A stretch of DNA of 64,000 nt from Escherichia coli (GTDB taxonomy: Bacteria; Pseudomonadota; Gammaproteobacteria; Enterobacterales; Enterobacteriaceae): contig NZ_AP027764.1 in NCBI RefSeq assembly GCF_036503815.1, positions 3,720,001 to 3,784,000 on the forward strand, in the 5' to 3' direction. The notes beneath the pieces are model-generated. The model saw only the letters and a program-made list of their open reading frames with translations, did not search any database and was not told the DNA's origin. Below are positions 32,243-41,152 of this stretch, one piece after another. A program made the position numbers and the translations under genes. Positions within the stretch are counted from its first letter, which is position 1. Every line of letters begins with the position of its first letter.

Positions 32243-33547
32243 ATGCACGCGCGTTCAGCGAGAGAGATTAATCAATGCTACCGGACATTACGTCCGCGAT
32301 TGCTGATGTGCATGATTATTGGCTACGCCGCATTTTATCTGACGCGAAAAAGCGTGAATTACGTCCTTCCGGCGCTGCAAACCGACCTCGGACTGGATAA
32401 AGGCGACATTGGCCTGCTGGGTTCGCTGTTTTATCTCAGCTACGGATTGTCGAAATTTACCGCCGGACTGTGGCATGACAGCCACGGACAACGCGGTTTT
32501 ATGGGCGTCGGCTTGTTCGCCACTGGGCTATTGAACATGGTGTTTGCCTTTGGCGAATCACTTACGCTTCTGCTTGTGGTCTGGACACTGAACGGATTTT
32601 TTCAAGGCTGGGGGTGGCCACCGTGTGCCCGCTTACTGACCCATTGGTACTCCCGTAATGAACGTGGTTTCTGGTGGGGCTGCTGGAATATGTCGATCAA
32701 CATTGGCGGAGCGATTATTCCGCTGATTAGCGCCTTTGCCGCCCACTGGTGGGGCTGGCAGGCCGCGATGCTGACACCGGGGATTATCAGCATGGCATTA
32801 GGGATCTGGTTAACGCTACAACTCAAAGGCACGCCCCAGGAAGAGGGATTACCGACGGTGGGTCACTGGCGTCACGATCCGCTGGAGTTACGTCAGGAAC
32901 AACAAAGTCCGCCGATGGGTCTGTGGCAAATGTTGCGCACCACAATGCTGCAAAATCCGATGATCTGGCTGCTGGGTGTCTCTTATGTACTGGTTTATGT
33001 GATCCGGATTGCGTTAAACGACTGGGGCAATATCTGGCTGACGGAAAGCCACGGCGTCAACCTAGTCAGCGCCAACGCCACGGTAATGCTGTTTGAAGTG
33101 GGCGGCTTACTCGGCGCGTTATTTGCCGGATGGGGTTCGGATTTGCTGTTTAGCGGGCAGCGAGCCCCCATGATTTTGCTGTTTACCCTTGGGTTGATGG
33201 TTTCGGTCGCTGCACTCTGGTTGGCACCGGTTCATCACTATGCCCTTCTGGCTGTGTGCTTTTTTACTGTGGGCTTTTTTGTCTTTGGCCCGCAAATGCT
33301 GATTGGACTTGCGGCAGTGGAATGTGGACACAAAGCTGCGGCGGGTTCAATTACCGGATTTCTCGGCCTGTTCGCCTATCTCGGTGCGGCGCTGGCAGGC
33401 TGGCCGTTGTCGCTGGTTATCGAACGCTACGGCTGGTCAGGAATGTTCAGTTTACTCTCGGTCGCCGCAGTACTTATGGGTTTACTGCTGATGCCGTTAC
33501 TGATGGCGGGCATCACCACCACTCACGCTCGAAGGATAAAACAATGA
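32243..33547 (+). CDS. UhpC-like MFS sensor/transporter
   Basis: About 434 residues, in the organophosphate:phosphate antiporter family (UhpC, UhpT, GlpT). YLTRKSVNYVLPAL near the N-terminus and ALNDWGNIWLTE in the middle are typical. UhpC senses external glucose-6-phosphate and signals through UhpB. I chose the ATG at 32243 because GGAG sits 8 bases ahead; an ATG at 32231 has no ribosome site. Its stop overlaps the afuA start in an ATGA, tying sensor and transporter together. Confidence 0.88.
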   Translation: MHARSAREINQCYRTLRPRLLMCMIIGYAAFYLTRKSVNYVLPALQTDLGLDKGDIGLLGSLFYLSYGLSKFTAGLWHDSHGQRGFMGVGLFATGLLNMVFAFGESLTLLLVVWTLNGFFQGWGWPPCARLLTHWYSRNERGFWWGCWNMSINIGGAIIPLISAFAAHWWGWQAAMLTPGIISMALGIWLTLQLKGTPQEEGLPTVGHWRHDPLELRQEQQSPPMGLWQMLRTTMLQNPMIWLLGVSYVLVYVIRIALNDWGNIWLTESHGVNLVSANATVMLFEVGGLLGALFAGWGSDLLFSGQRAPMILLFTLGLMVSVAALWLAPVHHYALLAVCFFTVGFFVFGPQMLIGLAAVECGHKAAAGSITGFLGLFAYLGAALAGWPLSLVIERYGWSGMFSLLSVAAVLMGLLLMPLLMAGITTTHARRIKQ

Positions 33548-34575
33548 AAATGCCCCTTACCTCTACTCTGATTGCTTCTGCCGTTGCGCTGGCAACCTTA
33601 ACGGGTGCCGCACAAGCGAAAGGTCGACTGGTGGTCTATTGCAGCGCCACCAATGAAATGTGTGAGACCGAAACCAAAGCGTTTGGCGAGAAATATGATG
33701 TGAAAACCTCGTTTATCCGCAACGGCTCCGGTAGCACCCTGGCAAAAGTCGATGCTGAAAAGAAAAACCCACAGGCTGACGTCTGGTACGGCGGCACCTT
33801 AGACCCGCAGTCGCAGGCCGGCGAGATGGGCCTGTTACAGGCATATAAATCGCCTAACCTTGAACAGATCATGGAAAAATTCCGCGATCCGGCAAAAGTG
33901 AAAGGAAACCTTTCCTCCGCCGTTTATGTGGGGATCCTCGGGTTTGGCGTCAACACAGAGCGTCTGAAAGAGAAAAACCTGCCTGTGCCGAAGTGCTGGA
34001 AAGATCTCACCAAACCTGAATATAAAGGCGAAATTCAGATTGCCGATCCACAAAGTTCCGGTACCGCCTACACCGCGCTGGCTACCTTTGCGCAGCTGTG
34101 GGGGGAAGATCAGGCCTTTGATTATCTAAAACAACTTAACACCAACGTCTCCCAGTACACCAAATCAGGCATTGCCCCGGCACGTAACGCCGCCCGCGGC
34201 GAAACGGCGATTGGTATTGGTTTCCTGCATGACTACTCGCTGGAAAAAGAACAGGGCGCACCACTGGAGTTGATTTCCCCGTGTGAAGGTACGGGCTACG
34301 AAATAGGCGGCGTCAGCATTCTGAAAGGTGCGCGCAACCTCGACAACGCCAAACTGTTCGTGGACTGGGTATTATCAAAAGAAGCTCAGGAACTGGCGTG
34401 GAAGAAAGGGAAGTCTTATCAGATCCTGACCAATACCACCGCCGAAACGTCGCCAAACTCGCTGAAGCTCGACGACCTGAAATTAATCAACTACGACATG
34501 GATAAATACGGTTCAACTGATGTTCGTAAGGCATTAATTAATAAATGGGTCAGCGAAGTGAAGATGGGTAAATAA
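33544..34575 (+). CDS. afuA: AfuA periplasmic binding protein
   Basis: A 343-residue periplasmic solute-binding protein. The signal peptide MKMPLTSTLIASAVALATLTGAAQA precedes KGRLVVYCSATNEM. It looks like ferric-ion binding proteins (Fbp type) and is often annotated as iron uptake. Work on the homologous system in Citrobacter rodentium and Actinobacillus shows binding of hexose phosphates (glucose-6-P, fructose-6-P) and sedoheptulose-7-P. AAGGA precedes the start. Cotranscription with a Uhp-like sensor supports the sugar-phosphate reading. Confidence 0.88.
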   Translation: MKMPLTSTLIASAVALATLTGAAQAKGRLVVYCSATNEMCETETKAFGEKYDVKTSFIRNGSGSTLAKVDAEKKNPQADVWYGGTLDPQSQAGEMGLLQAYKSPNLEQIMEKFRDPAKVKGNLSSAVYVGILGFGVNTERLKEKNLPVPKCWKDLTKPEYKGEIQIADPQSSGTAYTALATFAQLWGEDQAFDYLKQLNTNVSQYTKSGIAPARNAARGETAIGIGFLHDYSLEKEQGAPLELISPCEGTGYEIGGVSILKGARNLDNAKLFVDWVLSKEAQELAWKKGKSYQILTNTTAETSPNSLKLDDLKLINYDMDKYGSTDVRKALINKWVSEVKMGK

Positions 34576-34643
34576 ACCCGCATTGCGTGCACTTGCCGGG
34601 TGCAGCACAGACGCCTGCCCCGGCCAACCATACCGGAACTGCT

Positions 34644-36722
34644 ATGTCACAGACACTTGCACTCCATCCCGCGAAAAAGCGGGATGCGATTTTCCTTTGG
34701 GTTTTGCTGGGCTGGCTGGCATTTATCCTGTTGCCGAGCTGGAGCCTCGATTATGGTCTGCTGGAGTCCACGAGTGATGAGATCCTCGAGGCGTACAGCT
34801 GGTCGCATTTTAATATCAGCTGGCTGTGGTATTTACTCCCGAGTTTGCTGCTGGTTCGCCCGTTTAATGAGGCCAAACGCGAGCAGCGCAGCCGTCATTA
34901 TTTTGATGCCGGCTGGGCATTGCTTTGTTTAGCGTTTATGGTCATCAGTGCCACCATCGTTGGCCGCGGTCTAGGCTACGCCGCCATCGTGCTGTTTATC
35001 GAATTAAGCGCGATAATGACGCTGGCCTTAACCCGCCTCGAATGGCTGGGTGGCGACCGCTTTGTGATCGGCTCGCTGATTGCGATTGTGGCGCTGATTG
35101 GCATTTTTATCGTCTGGCCGAGCATCGCCATTTTTATCCCGATGTTCACCAACGACGCGGGAGAGTTCGCCCCACTGGCGTTTATGAATGTGCTCTCGCA
35201 GGCACATATTGTTCAGGTAATCGTCAACTCCATCGTCTTATCGATAGCGGTGGGTATTGGCTGTACTTTCTTCGGTCTGGTGCTGGCGATATATACCACG
35301 CGCATCGCTAAACGCAGCGCCGTAATCGGCCGCATCTTTTCCATTCTGCCAATTGTCACGCCACCGTTTGTGGTCGGCTTAGGCGTTACGCTCATGATGG
35401 GGCGCTCCGGCTACATAACGGAATTTATGGTGGAGTTGTTTGGGCTGACCAACACCAACTGGCTGTATGGTTTTACCGGGATCTGGCTGGCACAGGTCCT
35501 GGCATTTACGCCAATGGCTTTTATGATCCTCGATGGGGCCATTAAAACCATTCATCCCTCGCTGGAAGAAGCCTCCTACACCCTGCGCGCCAGTCGCTGG
35601 CAAACCTTTAACGGTGTGTTTGTGCCGTTGTTAAAGCCCGCGCTTGCCAATGCCTTTTTAATCGTCGTGGTGCAGTCACTGGCTGACTTCAGTAACCCGC
35701 TGGTGCTTGGCGGCAACTTCGACGTACTGGCGACGCAAATTTACTTCTACATTACCGGCTCGCAGCTGGATTATCAGGCCGCCAGCACCCTTGGCGCTTT
35801 CCTGCTGCTGTTCTCGCTACTGGTGTTCTGCGTCCAGTATATGTGGATTGGTAAACGCTCTTACGTCACGGTTTCCGGAAAGTCCTACCGCGGCGATGTC
35901 CAGCCACTACCGGTCACCCTGGTGTGGAGCGTGGTCGCCATACTTGCGATATGGATTGCCTTTAACGCCCTGCTCTATGGCAGCATTTTCTACGGCAGCT
36001 TCACCGTGAACTGGGGCGTTGACTACACCCTGACGCTGGATAACTTTATCAAGTTATTTGGTCAGGGGATGAGCGACGGCGCGTGGCCTTCACTGTTGGA
36101 TACCCTGCTCTACGCCGGGATTGCCGCCCCCATTACCGCTATCTTTGGCCTGCTCATCGCCTGGGTGGTGGTGCGCCAACAATTCAAAGGCAAAAAGACC
36201 ATCGAGTTCACCACCATGTTGTGCTTTGCCGTACCGGGTACAGTGGCGGGTGTCTCGTATATTCTTGCCTTTAATAGCGCCCCAGTCTATCTCACCGGAA
36301 CGGCGGCAATAGTGATTATCTCGATGGTGATGCGTAACGTTCCGGTGGGTATTCGCGCCGGGATTGCAGGTCTGGGGCAGATCGACAAATCGCTGGATGA
36401 AGCCTCACTCAGCCTGCGCGCGGGTTCACTGCGAACCATAACCCACATTTTACTGCCGCTGTTACGCCCAGCCATTCTCTCGGCCCTGATTTACAGTTTT
36501 GTGCGGGCTATCACGACAGTCAGCGCCATCGTCTTTCTCGTCACGCCGGACACACGCGTGGCAACCGCCTACATCCTTAACCGCGTAGAAGACGGCGAAT
36601 ATGGCGTAGCCATCGCCTACGGTTCGATTCTGATCGTGGTGATGCTGGCGATTATTTTCCTCTTTGACTGGCTGATCGGTGAAGCACGTATTTCCCGTTC
36701 TAAAGCCAAAAACCAGGCGTAA
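34644..36722 (+). CDS. afuB: AfuB fused two-domain ABC permease
   Basis: About 692 residues from MSQTLALHPAKKRDA at 34644; a start 19 codons upstream lacks support. It holds two complete permease domains in one chain, each with the loop that docks on the ATPase: EEASYTLRASRWQTFNGVFV in the first half and DEASLSLRAGSLRTITHILL in the second. There are about a dozen membrane helices. It forms the inner-membrane channel for AfuA ligands. Its stop overlaps a possible afuC start by one base. Confidence 0.9.
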   Translation: MSQTLALHPAKKRDAIFLWVLLGWLAFILLPSWSLDYGLLESTSDEILEAYSWSHFNISWLWYLLPSLLLVRPFNEAKREQRSRHYFDAGWALLCLAFMVISATIVGRGLGYAAIVLFIELSAIMTLALTRLEWLGGDRFVIGSLIAIVALIGIFIVWPSIAIFIPMFTNDAGEFAPLAFMNVLSQAHIVQVIVNSIVLSIAVGIGCTFFGLVLAIYTTRIAKRSAVIGRIFSILPIVTPPFVVGLGVTLMMGRSGYITEFMVELFGLTNTNWLYGFTGIWLAQVLAFTPMAFMILDGAIKTIHPSLEEASYTLRASRWQTFNGVFVPLLKPALANAFLIVVVQSLADFSNPLVLGGNFDVLATQIYFYITGSQLDYQAASTLGAFLLLFSLLVFCVQYMWIGKRSYVTVSGKSYRGDVQPLPVTLVWSVVAILAIWIAFNALLYGSIFYGSFTVNWGVDYTLTLDNFIKLFGQGMSDGAWPSLLDTLLYAGIAAPITAIFGLLIAWVVVRQQFKGKKTIEFTTMLCFAVPGTVAGVSYILAFNSAPVYLTGTAAIVIISMVMRNVPVGIRAGIAGLGQIDKSLDEASLSLRAGSLRTITHILLPLLRPAILSALIYSFVRAITTVSAIVFLVTPDTRVATAYILNRVEDGEYGVAIAYGSILIVVMLAIIFLFDWLIGEARISRSKAKNQA

Positions 36723-36733
36723 TGGAGCGCACT

Positions 36734-37780
36734 ATGAGTCAGAAAAATTTTGTGGAACTGCGCAACGTCACTAAACGATTCGGCAGTAATACGGTTATCG
36801 ACAATATAAATCTCACCATCCCACAAGGGCAAATGGTGACGCTGCTCGGTCCTTCCGGATGCGGCAAAACCACCATTCTGCGTCTGGTTGCCGGGCTGGA
36901 AAAACCGAGCGAAGGGCAAATTTTTATAGATGGCGAAGATGTCACGCATCGTTCCATTCAGCAACGCGATATCTGCATGGTGTTTCAGTCATACGCTCTG
37001 TTCCCACATATGTCGCTGGGCGAAAACGTTGGCTATGGGCTGAAAATGCTTGGCGTGTCGCGTAGTGAAGTGAAGCAGCGGGTGAAAGATGCGCTAGCAA
37101 TGGTGGATCTGGAAGGATTCGAAGACCGCTATGTCGACCAGATTTCCGGTGGTCAGCAACAGCGTGTGGCTCTGGCCCGTGCGTTGATCCTTAAGCCTAA
37201 AGTGCTGCTGTTTGATGAGCCGTTAAGTAACCTCGATGCCAACCTGCGTCGCAGCATGCGCGATAAAATCCGCGAGCTGCAAAAGCAATTTAACATCACT
37301 TCGCTCTATGTGACTCACGATCAAAGTGAAGCTTTCGCGGTGTCCGACACCGTGTTGGTGATGAATAAAGGTCACATCATGCAGATTGGTTCACCGCAGG
37401 ATCTCTATCGTCAGCCCGCCTCCCGCTTTATGGCAAGTTTTATGGGCGACGCCAACCTGTTCCCGGCGAACTTTCGCGAAGAGTATGTCGATATCTACGG
37501 TTATCGCCTGCCGCGCGCGGCGCATTTCCCGGCGCAAGGTAGCGGCACCGTCGGCGTTCGTCCGGAAGCCATCACCTTAAGCAATCACGGCGAAGAGAGT
37601 CAGCGTTGTGTTATTCGCCATGTCGCCTACATGGGGCCGCAGTACGAAGTGACCGTAGAATGGCATGGTCAGGAGATTTTATTGCAAGTCAACGCCACCC
37701 GTTTACAGCCCGATATTGGTGAACACTATTACCTCGAAATCCATCCTTACGGGATGTTTGTTTTAGCGGATGCGGCATAA
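36734..37780 (+). CDS. afuC: AfuC ABC transporter ATPase
   Basis: An ATPase of about 348 residues. Walker A is GPSGCGKTT, the signature ISGGQQQRVALARA, Walker B VLLFDEPLSNLD, and the switch histidine is in YVTHDQSEAF. A C-terminal TOBE-type regulatory domain follows (GVRPEAITL and later). I prefer the ATG at 36734 because GGAG precedes it; the ATG at 36722, joined to the afuB stop, would add four residues. A hairpin closes the operon downstream. Confidence 0.9.
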   Translation: MSQKNFVELRNVTKRFGSNTVIDNINLTIPQGQMVTLLGPSGCGKTTILRLVAGLEKPSEGQIFIDGEDVTHRSIQQRDICMVFQSYALFPHMSLGENVGYGLKMLGVSRSEVKQRVKDALAMVDLEGFEDRYVDQISGGQQQRVALARALILKPKVLLFDEPLSNLDANLRRSMRDKIRELQKQFNITSLYVTHDQSEAFAVSDTVLVMNKGHIMQIGSPQDLYRQPASRFMASFMGDANLFPANFREEYVDIYGYRLPRAAHFPAQGSGTVGVRPEAITLSNHGEESQRCVIRHVAYMGPQYEVTVEWHGQEILLQVNATRLQPDIGEHYYLEIHPYGMFVLADAA

Positions 37781-37792
37781 AAATAGCACATA

Positions 37793-37822
37793 AACGGTCC
37801 CAACCTGTCTTGAGGGACCGTT
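37793..37822. terminator. Hairpin after afuC
   Basis: AACGGTCCC (37793-37801) pairs perfectly with GGGACCGTT (37814-37822), starting 12 bases after the afuC stop. It likely ends the uhp-like/afu transcript before the frmR promoter. Confidence 0.75.
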
Positions 37823-37862
37823 CACCTGTTTAGACGTCGGACAACAATTATTCTCCAGTGTT

Positions 37863-37915
37863 ATATACTATAGGGGGGTATGCATTGACATATAGCATAC
37901 CCCCCTATAGTATAT
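37863..37915 (+). promoter_or_regulatory. frmR promoter inside a perfect 21-bp inverted repeat (FrmR operator)
   Basis: Two 21-base arms (37863-37883 and 37895-37915), each with a run of six G or six C, are perfect complements separated by 11 bases. A TTGACA -35 lies in the spacer (37885-37890) and a TAGTAT -10 in the right arm (37908-37913), 17 bases apart. FrmR-class repressors bind such G-run palindromes, so repressor bound here would cover the promoter. Confidence 0.9.
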
Positions 37916-37939
37916 TGCGTGCAGATGATGAGGTGCGAA

Positions 37940-38215
37940 ATGCCCAGTACTCCGGAAGAGAAGAAAAAGGTCCTTACTCGAGTTCGTCGTATTCGGGGGC
38001 AAATTGATGCTCTGGAACGGTCGCTGGAGGGTGATGCCGAATGCCGTGCCATACTCCAACAGATCGCTGCCGTTCGGGGCGCGGCTAACGGGCTGATGGC
38101 AGAAGTGCTTGAAAGCCATATCCGGGAAACGTTTGACCGAAATGACTGCTACAGCCGCGAAGTCAGCCAATCCGTTGACGACACTATTGAACTGGTTCGT
38201 GCCTATCTTAAATAG
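37940..38215 (+). CDS. frmR: FrmR formaldehyde-sensing repressor
   Basis: A 91-residue all-helical regulator of the CsoR/RcnR family. The sensing pair is Pro2 and Cys35 (GDAECRAIL), which formaldehyde links, releasing DNA; His60 lies in ESHIRETF. Start 37940 is chosen so that Pro follows the initiator Met, which is needed for sensing. It represses its own operon frmRAB through the palindrome just upstream. Confidence 0.95.
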
Positions 38216-38249
38216 CTGAATCTATTACCATATTGAGGAAGAGCGAGAG

Positions 38250-39359
38250 ATGAAATCACGTGCTGCCGTTGCATTTGCTCCCGGTAAACCGCTGGAAATC
38301 GTTGAAATTGACGTTGCACCACCGAAAAAAGGTGAAGTGCTGATTAAAGTCACCCATACCGGCGTTTGCCATACCGACGCATTTACCCTCTCCGGCGATG
38401 ACCCGGAAGGTGTATTCCCGGTAGTTCTCGGTCACGAAGGGGCCGGCGTTGTGGTTGAAGTCGGTGAAGGCGTAACCAGCGTCAAACCTGGCGACCATGT
38501 GATCCCGCTTTATACCGCAGAGTGCGGCGAGTGTGAGTTCTGTCGTTCCGGCAAAACTAACCTCTGTGTCGCAGTTCGCGAGACTCAGGGCAAAGGCCTG
38601 ATGCCAGACGGCACCACCCGTTTTTCTTACAACGGGCAGCCGCTGTATCACTACATGGGATGCTCTACATTCAGTGAATACACCGTGGTTGCGGAAGTGT
38701 CTCTGGCCAAAATTAATCCAGAAGCAAACCATGAACACGTCTGCCTGCTGGGCTGTGGCGTAACCACTGGCATTGGCGCGGTGCATAACACTGCTAAAGT
38801 CCAGCCAGGTGATTCTGTTGCCGTGTTTGGTCTTGGCGCGATTGGTCTGGCAGTGGTTCAGGGCGCGCGTCAGGCGAAAGCGGGACGGATTATCGCTATT
38901 GATACCAACCCGAAGAAATTCGATCTGGCGCGTCGCTTCGGTGCTACCGACTGCATTAACCCGAATGACTACGACAAACCGATTAAAGATGTCCTGCTGG
39001 ATATCAACAAATGGGGTATCGACCATACCTTTGAATGCATCGGTAACGTCAACGTGATGCGTGCGGCGCTGGAAAGTGCGCACCGCGGCTGGGGTCAGTC
39101 GGTGATCATCGGGGTCGCGGGTTCCGGTCAGGAAATCTCCACCCGTCCATTCCAGTTGGTCACCGGTCGCGTATGGAAAGGTTCCGCGTTTGGCGGCGTG
39201 AAAGGTCGTTCCCAGTTACCGGGTATGGTTGAAGATGCGATGAAAGGCGATATCGATCTGGAACCGTTTGTCACGCATACCATGAGCCTGGATGAAATTA
39301 ATGACGCCTTCGACCTGATGCATGAAGGCAAATCCATTCGAACTGTAATTCGTTACTGA
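38250..39359 (+). CDS. frmA: S-(hydroxymethyl)glutathione dehydrogenase (FrmA)
   Basis: A 369-residue class III zinc alcohol dehydrogenase that oxidises the glutathione-formaldehyde adduct to S-formylglutathione; it also reduces nitrosoglutathione. The catalytic zinc site is in THTGVCHTDAF and GHEGAGVVVEVG. The structural zinc uses the four cysteines of CGECEFCRSGKTNLC. The NAD fold shows VFGLGAIGLAVVQGA. It lies 34 bases after frmR with a good ribosome site. A long frame on the other strand is a shadow. Confidence 0.97.
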   Translation: MKSRAAVAFAPGKPLEIVEIDVAPPKKGEVLIKVTHTGVCHTDAFTLSGDDPEGVFPVVLGHEGAGVVVEVGEGVTSVKPGDHVIPLYTAECGECEFCRSGKTNLCVAVRETQGKGLMPDGTTRFSYNGQPLYHYMGCSTFSEYTVVAEVSLAKINPEANHEHVCLLGCGVTTGIGAVHNTAKVQPGDSVAVFGLGAIGLAVVQGARQAKAGRIIAIDTNPKKFDLARRFGATDCINPNDYDKPIKDVLLDINKWGIDHTFECIGNVNVMRAALESAHRGWGQSVIIGVAGSGQEISTRPFQLVTGRVWKGSAFGGVKGRSQLPGMVEDAMKGDIDLEPFVTHTMSLDEINDAFDLMHEGKSIRTVIRY

Positions 39360-39374
39360 TTTCCCGCAGTTTTT

Positions 39375-39429
39375 ACCCCGTCCAGTTCAGGCGGGGTTCT
39401 TAATACTCTCCCCGGGCAGCCGTCCGGGG
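39375..39429. terminator. Two hairpins between frmA and frmB
   Basis: A stem of ACCCCG... and ...GCGGGGT (39375-39397) with CAGTTCA loop, followed by CCCCGG... and ...CCGGGG (39410-39429). They may attenuate frmB or protect the frmRA mRNA 3' end. Confidence 0.55.
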
Positions 39430-39451
39430 ATTAACCATGAGATAATGACTG

Positions 39452-40285
39452 ATGGAACTCATTGAAAAACATGCCAGCTTTGGCGGCTGGCAAAATGTGT
39501 ATCGGCATTATTCCCAATCACTGAAATGTGAAATGAATGTCGGCGTCTATCTCCCACCAAAAGCCGGGAATGAAAAATTGCCGGTACTGTACTGGCTTTC
39601 GGGCCTGACCTGTAACGAGCAGAATTTCATTACTAAATCGGGGATGCAACGTTACGCGGCTGAGCACAACATTATTGTTGTTGCGCCGGACACCAGTCCG
39701 CGAGGCAGTCATGTCGCAGATGCCGACCGTTACGATCTCGGGCAAGGTGCCGGGTTTTACCTGAACGCAACGCAAGCGCCGTGGAATGAACATTACAAAA
39801 TGTATGATTATATCCACAACGAGCTGCCGGATTTAGTGATGCAACATTTTCCGGCAACGACCAGAAAGTCAATCGCGGGTCATTCAATGGGCGGGCTGGG
39901 CGCGCTGGTGCTGGCGTTACGTAACCCAGATGAATATGTCAGCGTCTCGGCGTTTTCGCCCATTGTCTCCCCATCGCAAGTACCGTGGGGACAGCAAGCC
40001 TTTGCCGCATATCTTGGTGAAAATAAAGATGCCTGGTTGGATTACGATCCGGTTAGCCTTATTTCACAAGGTCAACGCGTTGCGGAAATCATGGTTGATC
40101 AAGGATTGAGTGATGATTTTTACGCAGAACAGCTGCGGACTCCAAATCTTGAAAAGATCTGCCAGGAGATGAATATCAAAACGTTAATCCGTTATCACGA
40201 GGGTTATGATCACAGCTATTATTTTGTCTCCAGTTTTATTGGCGAGCATATTGCCTACCACGCCAATAAACTGAATATGCGTTGA
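39452..40285 (+). CDS. frmB: S-formylglutathione hydrolase (FrmB)
   Basis: A 277-residue esterase-D family serine hydrolase that turns S-formylglutathione into formate and glutathione, the step after FrmA. The nucleophile is Ser145 in AGHSMGGLG; the acid is probably Asp223 (region LRTPNLEKI upstream to YHEGYDHSYYF) and the base His256. It is the last gene of frmRAB, full length, and is followed by a tandem REP array. Confidence 0.95.
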   Translation: MELIEKHASFGGWQNVYRHYSQSLKCEMNVGVYLPPKAGNEKLPVLYWLSGLTCNEQNFITKSGMQRYAAEHNIIVVAPDTSPRGSHVADADRYDLGQGAGFYLNATQAPWNEHYKMYDYIHNELPDLVMQHFPATTRKSIAGHSMGGLGALVLALRNPDEYVSVSAFSPIVSPSQVPWGQQAFAAYLGENKDAWLDYDPVSLISQGQRVAEIMVDQGLSDDFYAEQLRTPNLEKICQEMNIKTLIRYHEGYDHSYYFVSSFIGEHIAYHANKLNMR

Positions 40286-40301
40286 GCATCCGCGCACGCC
40301 A

Positions 40302-40495
40302 GCCGGATGCGGCGTGAACGCCTTATCCGCCTACATTTCGCCCATAAACCGTAGGCATGATAAGACGCGCATAGCGTCGCATCAGGCATCTGCGCACAAC
40401 TGCCGGATGCGGCGTGAACGCCTTATCCGGCCTACATTTCGCCCATGAGCCGTAGGCATGATAAGACGCGCAAAGCATCGCATCAGGCATCTGTG
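40302..40495. repeat. Tandem BIME, two copies of a 100-base unit
   Basis: The unit starting GCCGGATGCGGCGTGAACGCC begins at 40302 and again at 40402, each followed by CGTAGGCATGATAAGACGCGC and a GCATCAGGC end. The copies are nearly identical, so this is a recently duplicated BIME between the convergent genes frmB and yaiL. Confidence 0.9.
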
Positions 40496-40511
40496 CACGG
40501 CTTATCGATGA

Positions 40512-41051
40512 TTACCACATCAAATCATCAGGCACTTTAAAGTCGGCATACGGATCGTCTTCATCCTGCTCTTCGGCGCTGAGCGCGCTGTGCAACACAA
40601 TACTGCTGGCGTCACGCTGAGCAATTTTATCGGCAACGCTGGCGGGAATAATGGCGTATTCACCTTCGCTATTGTTATCGATCTGCAAACGTGCAATCGC
40701 CAGACGACCATTAATCAACTGCGTTTGCGTGAGCTTATCGACAAAAATCTTCTTAATCAGATTGCCATCGGTAAAGTTAAAACCGATATCGCCATTGGCA
40801 ATGGTGATCCGGTTCATTTCAATAAGCTGCTTCACCTGAGCTTTATATTCTTTCGCCAGTGCCGCTTGTTTTTGCTGCTCGCTAAGCTGTTTATCACGCT
40901 CAAGCTGTGCCTTTTTATTTTCTTCTACCGCCGCCCGAGCCTCACGCGCCTGAACGCGCGATTTTTTCGCCGTTCTCTCGACCTTCGCCGCTTTTTTGCT
41001 GGTGACTAATCCTGCTTTGAGCAACTGCTCTTGTAAGGTAAGTTTTGCCAT
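40512..41051 (-). CDS. yaiL: YaiL nucleoprotein/polynucleotide-associated protein
   Basis: A 179-residue basic then acidic cytoplasmic protein of DUF2058. The N-terminal half is a long charged helix (ERTAKKSRVQAREARAAVEENKKAQLERDK) that likely binds nucleic acid; the C-terminus is acidic (AEEQDEDDPYADFKVPDDLMW). Annotated as nucleoprotein/polynucleotide-associated enzyme, role unclear. Start 41051 (MAKLTLQEQLL) gives the known length; four codons more are open upstream. Confidence 0.92.
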   Translation of the reverse strand: MAKLTLQEQLLKAGLVTSKKAAKVERTAKKSRVQAREARAAVEENKKAQLERDKQLSEQQKQAALAKEYKAQVKQLIEMNRITIANGDIGFNFTDGNLIKKIFVDKLTQTQLINGRLAIARLQIDNNSEGEYAIIPASVADKIAQRDASSIVLHSALSAEEQDEDDPYADFKVPDDLMW

Positions 41052-41152
41052 CTTTGTTTCCAAACCCGCTGAATAATTTTTAGCGAGTATACCTGTAAAC
41101 GCCGTAGGTGTATTGGGGGCAAGTCCCTTTCGCCCCTACCTAATAAGGCGCG

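Noticed and set aside
33544..37780. Ferric iron transporter reading of afuABC
   Set aside because: The family name suggests iron, but the coupled Uhp-like sensors and the known ligands of homologs point to sugar phosphates. Kept as an alternative only.
38256..39083. Open frame of 275 codons on the minus strand opposite frmA
   Set aside because: Antisense to a certain gene with no domain of its own.
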